Shown here: one piece after another, positions 1-4,368 of the stretch
Numbering within the stretch: position 1 is the stretch's first letter
How the letters are laid out: each line of letters opens with the position of its first letter
Source: an uncultured Bacilli bacterium
Lineage (GTDB): Bacteria; Bacillota_I; Bacilli_A; RF39; UBA660
Direction of reading: 5' to 3'
NCBI GenBank assembly: GCA_934177545.1
Contig: CAKPPI010000050.1
Span: 1 to 5,338 of the forward strand
Length of the DNA: 5,338 nt
Translations under genes and position numbers: made by a program
Notes under the pieces: generated by a model
The model's database searches: none
The model's input: only the letters and a program-made list of their open reading frames with translations
What the model was told of the DNA's origin: nothing

Positions 1-39
1 AGTAGTATCATATAATGGTTTTATAAATTTCTTTGTCAT
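1..39 (-). CDS. N-terminus of an unidentified protein, cut by the left window edge
   Basis: Only the first 13 codons are present, reading MTKKFIKPLYDTT, and the gene continues past base 1. The start is well supported: ATG at 39-37 is preceded by GGGAGG a few bases upstream. It has its own likely promoter (198-226) and a leader of about 155 nt, so it is probably the first gene of a transcript separate from the genes to its right. The pattern of basic residues, then KPLYDTT, is reminiscent of the start of Rpn/PD-(D/E)XK nuclease-family transposase-like proteins, but 13 residues cannot establish that. Function is left open. Confidence 0.6.
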   Translation of the reverse strand, partial: MTKKFIKPLYDTT

Positions 40-190
40 ATTCCTCCCTTCTTTGGACAAGTAGTTAAAGGATAACAGATATGGATATCACTCTGCAAAC
101 AGCCAATTTTCAAAATTCACTCTTCCAAATTAGGGGTTTTATTAAATTTAGGCCTTCAATTTAGTAAATTGAGGGTATATTTTTACCGAG
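40..190 (-). other. Untranslated leader of the left-edge gene
   Basis: This is the stretch between the predicted transcription start (about 191) and the ATG at 39. Bases 41-135 are visibly richer in G and C than the flank at 205-345. They contain a 12-base palindrome, GATATGGATATC at 81-92 on the plus strand. I see no known riboswitch or T-box consensus and no ORF. It could be a structured 5' UTR or a conserved end sequence carried with a mobile gene family. Neither can be decided from the window. Confidence 0.35.
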
Positions 191-202
191 ATTTACTAAA
201 TT
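156..202. repeat. Paired palindromes, candidate operator or hairpin
   Basis: TCAATTTAGTAAATTGA (156-172) is a perfect 17-base palindrome around a central G. A second copy of its core, ATTTACTAAAT, lies at 191-201. The two cores are also inverted copies of each other: 158-169 pairs with 191-202 over 12 bp, with an inner GGTA/TACC stem. Their centres (164 and 196) are 32 bp apart, about three helical turns, and the right copy overlaps the predicted -10 box of the minus-strand promoter. This could be a two-site operator or an RNA hairpin at the start of the leader. Confidence 0.45.
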
Positions 203-226
203 AGCATATGACAAAAAAATTTTCAA
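198..226 (-). promoter_or_regulatory. Predicted sigma-A promoter of the left-edge gene
   Basis: On the minus strand, -35 TTGAAA (226-221) is followed by a 17-base spacer and -10 TAATTT (203-198), preceded by an extended -10 TGC (206-204). The -35 and spacing are good; the -10 is weak without the TG extension. The -10 sits inside one of two palindromic sites, which suggests repression. Confidence 0.45.
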
Positions 227-310
227 TTATTTTATATCATAGATACTTACTTATTACTACAACTATAGAATAATTTCTTAATATTTTAACTTTTCCCGTA
301 GTAAAATCAC

Positions 311-337
311 TTGTTAATAAATAATTATTGTGATAAT
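311..337 (+). promoter_or_regulatory. Predicted promoter of the convergent small RNA
   Basis: On the plus strand, TTGTTA (311-316) stands upstream of an extended -10, TGTGATAAT (329-337; hexamer GATAAT 332-337). The spacer is 15 bases, short but tolerated with a TGn extension; a shifted hexamer TAATAT (334-339) would give 17. Transcription would begin near 344, just before the hairpin GCAAG-AAAA-CTTGC (347-360). There is no ORF of size downstream before a strong terminator, so the product is probably an RNA. Confidence 0.5.
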
Positions 338-362
338 ATGTATGTAGCAAGAAAACTTGCAT

Positions 363-404
363 AAAATAAAAAAGAGGAACATTTATTTGGAAGTGAATGT
401 CTCC
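363..404 (-). terminator. Probable intrinsic terminator of the 30-residue peptide mRNA
   Basis: On the minus strand, GGAGACATT (404-396) pairs with AATGTTCC (383-376) apart from one bulged G at 401, and an A-T pair (394/385) follows beyond one mismatch. A run of six T (373-368) and then A and TTTT follows. The stem is imperfect. Its 3' arm is the same segment that can pair with the 5' end of the mRNA, so the two folds would compete. Confidence 0.45.
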
Positions 405-421
405 TTCGATTGAAGTTTTTT

Positions 422-456
422 GACACTCTATCTTGATGAAGAGTGTCTTTATTTTA
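422..456 (+). terminator. Intrinsic terminator of the plus-strand RNA
   Basis: GACACTCT (422-429) and AGAGTGTC (440-447) form a perfect 8-bp stem with a 10-base loop, followed on the plus strand by TTTATTTT and, after AG, six more T. In the minus direction the stem is followed by AAAAAA, so it terminates only plus-strand transcription. There it would simply be a hairpin in the peptide mRNA's 3' UTR. A strong plus-strand terminator with no plus-strand protein gene is the main sign of a small RNA here. Confidence 0.65.
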
Positions 457-546
457 GTTTTTTACTGCTAATACCAATAAGGTAGATAGTAGTAATATTA
501 ATGAAATTAATCTAAGGAATTTTAAAATAAAAGTCTTAGTTTTCAT
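454..546 (-). CDS. 30-residue basic hydrophobic peptide, putative type I toxin
   Basis: ATG at 546 to TAA at 454 encodes 30 residues. The N-terminus is basic (K2, K4, K9, R12), residues 13-28 form a Leu/Ile/Val-rich membrane segment, and the end is K29-N30; net charge is about +5. The Shine-Dalgarno AAGGAGGTGG (562-553), 9 bases from the ATG, is the best in the window, so translation is likely real despite the size. The Shine-Dalgarno lies in a 10-bp hairpin, and a convergent plus-strand RNA overlaps the 3' UTR; both are normal for type I toxins that insert in the membrane. I do not recognise the sequence as a named family (Fst, Ldr, TxpA, BsrG or Ibs). No clear promoter is visible: TAGTAT at 611-606 could be a -10, but no good -35 accompanies it. 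A harmless membrane microprotein remains possible. Confidence 0.6.
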   Translation of the reverse strand: MKTKTFILKFLRLISLILLLSTLLVLAVKN

Positions 547-552
547 CAATTA

Positions 553-580
553 CCACCTCCTTATAAAATATATAAGAAGG
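553..580 (-). promoter_or_regulatory. Hairpin sequestering the Shine-Dalgarno of the small peptide
   Basis: On the minus strand, CCTTCTTATA (580-571) pairs with TATAAGGAGG (565-556) across a 5-base loop: ten pairs, one of them U-G. The paired arm contains the core of the ribosome-binding site. The mRNA would be poorly translated until the hairpin opens. The 5' arm can instead pair with GAAGGA in the mRNA's own 3' UTR (407-402), giving a possible switch. Confidence 0.6.
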
Positions 581-610
581 ATGCCACTCATCTATAAATG
601 TTCCCATACT

Positions 611-640
611 AAAAAAGACTAACTGTCATTAGTTAATCTT
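611..640 (-). terminator. Intrinsic terminator of the glycosyltransferase operon
   Basis: On the minus strand, GATTAACT (638-631) pairs with AGTTAGTC (624-617) with one U-G pair and a 6-base loop; flanking AA/TT pairs lengthen it. TTTTTT (616-611) follows. The stop codon of the Alg13-like gene (641-639) touches the stem, so the operon ends immediately after its last gene. Confidence 0.75.
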
Positions 641-1430
641 AATAGCTTATCTCACTTCTATTACTTACTATTAAATGATAAATCACTATTATCAAAGGAT
701 TAATAATGGTCTTTAGAAATAACTTATTCTTTACTAAAGAAAGAAGTATACATTCTATTAGAAAAGTTATTACTAAATAACTGATATTTTCCTTCTTATG
801 ATTATAAAGAAATAAACATAAAATAATAGATAAAATAAATCCTAGTAGTAATCCTAATAAATAGTTATATTTAAAAAGAAAAGCAAATACTAAGTAATTA
901 ATTAACTCTATTAGAATCATTTTTTTATCTCTATTATACCAACTAACATGATTAGTCTCATCTATATAATCAGTTATTATCTTTTGAAAGTTTTTCTTAT
1001 TAGATTCATATTTTTTAGGAGTAAACCTCTTAACCTTTTTTAATACATCGCCTAGTTTATTAGTATCTCTAAGAGCTAGAATATAACCATTCTTTTCAAA
1101 TTCATCTACTATTTGTTTTTGATGATCGTTAGTATGTTCCTTATATCTAGCAAGACGAGGTGCTGCTATTACTTTTTTATTATTATCAAGAGCTGTTAAG
1201 ATGCTACCTACTCCACCATGCGTAATTACTAAAGAAGCTTTTGCCATATACTCTTCAAATTCATCTTTAGGAATAGTATCAAATATTTCCATAACATCAC
1301 TTTTATACTTAGTGTACCCTGCTTGAACAACTACCTTTTCTTTGATATTACCATTTAACTTTTCTCTTTCTACTGCTTTTAATAATCTTTTAAAGGACTT
1401 ATCTTGTGTACCTAATGTTACAAAAATCAT
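639..1430 (-). CDS. Alg13/PssE-like glycosyltransferase with C-terminal membrane region
   Basis: This 263-residue protein begins MIFVTLGTQ, the classic start of Alg13/PssE proteins (GT28 C-terminal-domain fold). That family is the catalytic half of a two-part enzyme moving a sugar from a UDP-sugar to a lipid-linked acceptor on the cytoplasmic face. THGGVGS (70-76) is the nucleotide-sugar-binding glycine loop, and H99-x3-H103-Q104 follows as usual. The soluble domain ends near 165. Residues 172-256 add about three or four hydrophobic segments, while typical PssE proteins stop near 160-170, so this half seems to have its own membrane anchor. I chose ATG 1430, which overlaps the preceding gene's TAA (TAATG) and gives the family-standard start; an in-frame GTG at 1442 would add four residues. 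The next gene upstream is the partner subunit. The sugar and acceptor are unknown. Confidence 0.88.
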   Translation of the reverse strand: MIFVTLGTQDKSFKRLLKAVEREKLNGNIKEKVVVQAGYTKYKSDVMEIFDTIPKDEFEEYMAKASLVITHGGVGSILTALDNNKKVIAAPRLARYKEHTNDHQKQIVDEFEKNGYILALRDTNKLGDVLKKVKRFTPKKYESNKKNFQKIITDYIDETNHVSWYNRDKKMILIELINYLVFAFLFKYNYLLGLLLGFILSIILCLFLYNHKKENISYLVITFLIECILLSLVKNKLFLKTIINPLIIVIYHLIVSNRSEISY

Positions 1431-1906
1431 TAGTAAATCCACCCCCCATAAGTAGCATTTTTATAAAGTTTTAACATGGGACGCCACTGTACAATAAATA
1501 AATTAGCTATTTTAAATTTATAGAATAAGCTACCAGTAACCGTCTTAGTATTTATATTAGCAAATGTTTCAATATAAATTACTTTACTACCAAATATCTT
1601 TGCTATAGAACACATTGGTCCTGCTGTATGAGCACCTGTTGTAATAACATAATCTGGATGATATTTAAAATAGTAATAAAGACTAATAAAACAGTTAGCT
1701 AGTAACTTAAAAGGATAAGATAGGAAATGATCTTTTGTACCATAGATTAGAAAGTTTATTCTTTTATATTTCTTCTTTAACTTCCTATTAGATTTAGTAT
1801 TCTCAGTAATAAGACAAGAATTATATCTTGGAAATAAATTAGCAAGCTGTAAAAGTTCACTTAAATGTCCCCCTGTACTAGATATAAACATTACATTTTT
1901 CTTCAT
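1430..1906 (-). CDS. Alg14/PssD-like glycosyltransferase accessory subunit
   Basis: This 158-residue protein is of normal length for PssD/Alg14. SSTGGHLSEL (9-18) is the family's N-terminal loop. Further family marks are the hydrophobic segment near 66-80, which should bring the complex to the membrane, ITTGAHTAGP, VIYIETFA, TVTGSLFYK and FIVQW. In the family this subunit binds the lipid acceptor side and recruits the Alg13-like catalytic subunit, encoded directly downstream with a one-base overlap. Shine-Dalgarno AGAGG overlaps the upstream GT4 gene's TAG stop and lies 5 bases from the ATG, so all three genes are translationally close. The last codons contain six consecutive G (1447-1442), unusual in this AT-rich DNA. 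A +1 change there would join this frame to the next gene. Confidence 0.88.
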   Translation of the reverse strand: MKKNVMFISSTGGHLSELLQLANLFPRYNSCLITENTKSNRKLKKKYKRINFLIYGTKDHFLSYPFKLLANCFISLYYYFKYHPDYVITTGAHTAGPMCSIAKIFGSKVIYIETFANINTKTVTGSLFYKFKIANLFIVQWRPMLKLYKNATYGGWIY

Positions 1907-1914
1907 ACATACCT

Positions 1915-3057
1915 CTATTTATTAATTATTTTTAACCATTGCTCTAACACTTTATCTTTACTATAATTTTTAATCTTACGTCTTCCAGCACTACCTAGTT
2001 CTTTTCTTTTATCAGGATCTTTTATCAAATCATTTATCTTATTAACCATCATCTTATGATTTCTATGTCTTATTAAATAGCCATCTCTTCCTGATGTTAT
2101 TATTTCTTTTGCCCCTTCAGCACTATCAAAAGCAAGACAAGGTAGACCATTACTCATCGCTTCTAGTAAGACTATTCCAAAAGACTCTGTATAACTTGTC
2201 ATAACATAAATTGATGACTTATGCATGATATTATTAATATACTCACTATTTTGAAAACCATGAAGGGTTACTTTATCTTCTAATTGATGTTTCTTAATAT
2301 ATGCTTCAAGAGTTTCTTTCTCTTTACCATCTCCTATTATATCAAGTACCCAATCAGGATGTTTCTTTATAACCTCACTATATATTTCTAATAAAGAAAG
2401 GTATCCTTTTTCTTTAGATAATCTTCCAACACTTACTATTCTCTTAGCTGTTAAAGTACTTTTTGTCTTTGGAATATTTTCTAAAGTGTTAGGTATATAG
2501 ACACACTTAACTTTATATTCTAATAATTCTTTACGATAAAACTTTTGCAAATCTTTTGATACTAAAATAAAATAATCTAGTTTCTTAGCACTTGCTACTA
2601 CATCCATAGCATATTTCATATCATTATGATAGTGATTATGTTCCCAACCTATCTTTAAGACATTATCTTTTGCATAAAGACCTACTAATCCATTAAATAA
2701 TACTCTAGTAGAAATAATTACATCAGCATCAGTTTCTTTTATATAATTAATTACTTCCTTACGTCTTAAATGAAGAATCTTAAGACTTTTAAAACTTTCT
2801 TTAACAAACGTAATTGGTCTTACTTTTTTTAAAGACTCTCTCCACTCTTTTTCATTACTCTTAATTCCTTTTTCTAATAAATATTTTACTTTTATCTTAT
2901 CATCTAGAGGAAATACTGGCTTATCATAAAGTTCATAAACAGATGCTATTTCTATTTCAATATCCGGTGTTGATGCTAGTAAATTAGCAAGTGTTGAAAT
3001 AGACTTTTCTACTCCACCATATCCTAGATGTAATGCTATTATTGATATTTTTTTCAT
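1915..3057 (-). CDS. GT4-family glycosyltransferase
   Basis: This 380-residue GT-B-fold retaining glycosyltransferase probably acts in the cytoplasm at the membrane. The N-terminal domain opens MKKISIIALHLGYGGVEKSI, whose Gly-rich loop is typical of sugar-acceptor domains. VGRLSKEKG (residues 210-218) holds the Arg/Lys pair (R212, K217) that contacts nucleotide-sugar phosphates. IIGDGKE and LHGF follow, and TESFGIVLLEA gives the E-x7-E motif (E291, E299), then SNGLP. There are no membrane segments. The start is ATG 3057, with AAGGA/GGTGG upstream and the family-like beginning. A longer open frame to 3216 is rejected because it would cross a promoter, a terminator and the zinc-ribbon gene. It is the first gene of an operon with Alg14- and Alg13-like partners, implying surface-polysaccharide or glycolipid assembly. 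The donor sugar and linkage cannot be read from sequence. Confidence 0.9.
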   Translation of the reverse strand: MKKISIIALHLGYGGVEKSISTLANLLASTPDIEIEIASVYELYDKPVFPLDDKIKVKYLLEKGIKSNEKEWRESLKKVRPITFVKESFKSLKILHLRRKEVINYIKETDADVIISTRVLFNGLVGLYAKDNVLKIGWEHNHYHNDMKYAMDVVASAKKLDYFILVSKDLQKFYRKELLEYKVKCVYIPNTLENIPKTKSTLTAKRIVSVGRLSKEKGYLSLLEIYSEVIKKHPDWVLDIIGDGKEKETLEAYIKKHQLEDKVTLHGFQNSEYINNIMHKSSIYVMTSYTESFGIVLLEAMSNGLPCLAFDSAEGAKEIITSGRDGYLIRHRNHKMMVNKINDLIKDPDKRKELGSAGRRKIKNYSKDKVLEQWLKIINK

Positions 3058-3078
3058 CTTGCCACCATCCTTACCTAT

Positions 3079-3107
3079 AGTATATACGAAATTTATAAAA
3101 ATCAAAA
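3079..3107 (-). promoter_or_regulatory. Predicted promoter of the glycosyltransferase operon
   Basis: On the minus strand, -10 TATACT (3084-3079) is a 5/6 match, and 17 bases upstream is a weak -35 TTTTGA (3107-3102). Transcription would begin near 3072, leaving a leader of only about 15 nt with AAGGA at its 5' end. The -35 lies in the T-tract of the terminator of the preceding gene. Confidence 0.5.
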
Positions 3108-3132
3108 GAAAAAACTGACAAAATATCAGTTT
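3104..3132 (-). terminator. Intrinsic terminator after the zinc-ribbon gene
   Basis: On the minus strand, AAACTGA (3132-3126) pairs perfectly with TCAGTTT (3118-3112) around a 7-base loop, and the T-rich tract TTTTTTCTTTT follows and merges with the stem end (3114-3104). It lies just after the TAG at 3139-3137 and separates this gene from the glycosyltransferase operon. Confidence 0.75.
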
Positions 3133-3136
3133 CTTA

Positions 3137-3316
3137 CTAGTTGTTATGATTATTTTCTCTTTCTGCACGTTCTTTCTTTTTCTTATCACGACAAGCTTTA
3201 CAACGTTTAGGTTCATTAGTTAAACCTTTCATTTGATAAAACTCTTGTTCTCCAGCAGTAAAAGTAAAATCTTCATGGCAATCACAACAAGTAATTGTCT
3301 TATCTTTAAATTCCAT
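3137..3316 (-). CDS. Small zinc-ribbon protein (zf-trcl-like)
   Basis: This 59-residue protein starts MEFKDKTITC and carries two CxxC knuckles about 26 residues apart (C10-x2-C13 and C39-x2-C42), the four ligands of a zinc ribbon. FTFTAGEQEFYQMKGL and NEPKRCKACR between and around them match the common bacterial family annotated as 'probable zinc-ribbon domain', whose function is not known. The C-terminus is Lys/Arg/Glu/Asn-rich and probably disordered, so nucleic-acid or ribosome contact is conceivable but unproven. An extra Cys (C11) and His (H14) border the first knuckle. ATG 3316 is chosen because AAAGGAG (3332-3326) lies 9 bases away. ATG 3322 is in frame, but its spacing of 3 bases is too short. 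The gene has its own promoter and terminator. Confidence 0.85.
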   Translation of the reverse strand: MEFKDKTITCCDCHEDFTFTAGEQEFYQMKGLTNEPKRCKACRDKKKKERAERENNHNN

Positions 3317-3435
3317 ATACATATTCTCCTTTCCACAATAGTTGGACTAGTATAGAAATCATTAATAATCCAAAAATTGAAAGGTCAATATAGAATTCTT
3401 ATAATTTTTATAAATGTCCAGTGAATTACTTCACA
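3317..3435 (-). other. Long 5' leader of the zinc-ribbon gene
   Basis: The predicted start of transcription (about 3435) leaves about 119 untranslated bases before ATG 3316. The 5' end folds as GTGAA-GTAA-TTCAC (3434-3421), a 5-bp stem with a GUAA tetraloop. The same dyad could be a DNA operator at +1. There is also a TTGACC box (3393-3388) with no convincing -10, and no ORF. I match it to no known riboswitch. Confidence 0.35.
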
Positions 3436-3441
3436 CTATAG

Positions 3442-3470
3442 ATTATACTCTAAAATTAGTTTTTATGCAA
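3442..3470 (-). promoter_or_regulatory. Predicted sigma-A promoter of the zinc-ribbon gene
   Basis: On the minus strand, a perfect -10 TATAAT (3447-3442) lies 17 bases from a -35-like TTGCAT (3470-3465). The -35 is inside the last codons of the metallopeptidase-like gene. No clear terminator follows that gene, so its transcript may also run into the zinc-ribbon gene. Confidence 0.6.
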
Positions 3471-4364
3471 ATTATTTATATCTTGTTTTACACCTAACTT
3501 AGTAAGACTTTTTGCTAATAAACTATCCATGAAACTAGTATACTCATCTCCTAATACTTTTCTAACATTATCTAAGTTTTCTTGACAATTAGTTAATTTT
3601 AAAGCCGTATAATTAGCAAACTGTTCATTAAAAGCTAAAGTATCATTTTTCTGATAATAGCTAGCATCATGTGTAAATGGAAGATTATAGTACTTACCAT
3701 CATTTAATGAAGAAAATAAATCAAACAGCATCGATAATCCTTTAGGTTCCTCTTTATCTAATAATACCTGAGCTTTTGTTGTTGCTAATTTCTTACCATA
3801 ATTTACATATATATAATTCTTAACTTGCTTTTCACCATTATTATTTAAGATAGCTATAACACTTTGATCTATCTTATCTAATGTTTCAGTATCTACTTTT
3901 TTAATATTAAAGTCATGAATAATGGTCTTACGCACATAGGAAACTAATTCTTCTATATTACCATCTTGATATAAAGAAGAAATAGTTGCTCTAATTTTCT
4001 CATCTTGTTCCTCTAATAATTCATCCATTCTTTTATTTATAAAACGATAATTATCATCTATTATAGTATCACTAATATAACTAGTAGTAAAATTATCTTG
4101 AGCTTTACTAACATAAGTACTAGCTTTTTCTAAATCGTCATCATCCAAATAATCAAATAAGTAATGACCAAATTCATGGGCAAGATAAATTGTCTCCATC
4201 ATCTCTTCAGTCATTACTATTTTCTTTGTTGACGAATAATAAGCTGGCGTAATATAGGCTTTTTCTAAAGTTAAAGAAGAAACATCATTTAGAGTTAATT
4301 TATCATGTAGATAAGAATCATCTATCATTGTAACAAATAAATTTTCTACTTGTTTATCATTCAT
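3456..4364 (-). CDS. HExxH zinc-metallopeptidase-like protein of unknown target
   Basis: This 302-residue, charged, apparently cytosolic protein has no signal peptide or membrane segment. HEFGH (63-67), in the helix YLAHEFGHYLF, is the zincin motif: H63 and H67 bind zinc and E64 is the catalytic base. A probable third ligand is E247 in FNEQFANYTALKL, a helix resembling the second motif of ImmA/IrrE (M78) and other gluzincins, where E-x2-A-N-x2-A follows HExxH. Here the two are about 180 residues apart, separated by a mainly helical Asp/Glu/Lys-rich stretch, so it is not a standard M78 enzyme. I do not recognise a named family. The start is ATG 4364, with GGCGG 7 bases upstream inside the end of the preceding gene. 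TTG 4382 would overlap that gene and is less likely. It lies 4 bases after the membrane-protein gene, so the two are probably co-expressed. Confidence 0.78.
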   Translation of the reverse strand: MNDKQVENLFVTMIDDSYLHDKLTLNDVSSLTLEKAYITPAYYSSTKKIVMTEEMMETIYLAHEFGHYLFDYLDDDDLEKASTYVSKAQDNFTTSYISDTIIDDNYRFINKRMDELLEEQDEKIRATISSLYQDGNIEELVSYVRKTIIHDFNIKKVDTETLDKIDQSVIAILNNNGEKQVKNYIYVNYGKKLATTKAQVLLDKEEPKGLSMLFDLFSSLNDGKYYNLPFTHDASYYQKNDTLAFNEQFANYTALKLTNCQENLDNVRKVLGDEYTSFMDSLLAKSLTKLGVKQDINNLHKN

Positions 4365-4368
4365 ACTT

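Larger units (their letters stand above)
344..456 (+). ncRNA. Candidate antisense (antitoxin) RNA of a type I toxin-antitoxin pair
   Basis: A transcript from the promoter at 311-337 to the terminator at 422-456 would be about 110 nt. It would be fully complementary to the 3' UTR of the minus-strand peptide gene (454-546), reaching its stop codon. Visible elements are a 5' hairpin (347-360), an imperfect stem pairing 376-385 with 394-404, a CTCCTT segment (401-406) complementary to AAGGAG in the peptide gene's Shine-Dalgarno, and the terminator hairpin. The geometry is that of Bacillus txpA/RatA and bsrG/SR4, where toxin and antisense RNA converge and overlap at their 3' ends. Only an 8-codon TTG-started reading frame occurs in it, which I do not consider a gene. 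No RNA data are available, so the call rests on layout and structure. Confidence 0.45.
376..604. repeat. Inverted repeat enclosing the small-peptide gene
   Basis: GGAACATTTAT occurs on the plus strand at 376-386 and on the minus strand at 604-594: an exact 11-bp inverted pair 207 bp apart. The resemblance continues inward more loosely, with AGTG and then CCTTC in both arms (plus 393-407, minus 589-576). As a result the peptide mRNA has complementary ends, and the plus-strand RNA carries a look-alike of the mRNA's 5' UTR. Terminal repeats of a small non-autonomous element are an alternative, but no target duplication is evident. Confidence 0.55.

Noticed and set aside
387..413. Eight-codon TTG-started frame on the plus-strand RNA, after AAGAGG
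   Set aside because: Too short and without a standard start. The segment is better explained by the inverted repeat and antisense pairing.
376..604. Small transposable element (MITE) defined by the inverted repeat
   Set aside because: The arms are only 11 bp exact, no flanking duplication is seen, and they lie where a type I toxin mRNA would have complementary ends.
606..634. Promoter for the 30-residue peptide gene
   Set aside because: TAGTAT (611-606) could be a -10, and ATGACA (629-624) resembles a -35, but the spacer is only 12 bases. The true promoter is unresolved.
3058..3216. N-terminal extension of the GT4 glycosyltransferase to 3216
   Set aside because: It would run through a terminator, a promoter and the 3' end of the zinc-ribbon gene. 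The family's normal start, MKKISII, is at 3057 with a ribosome site.
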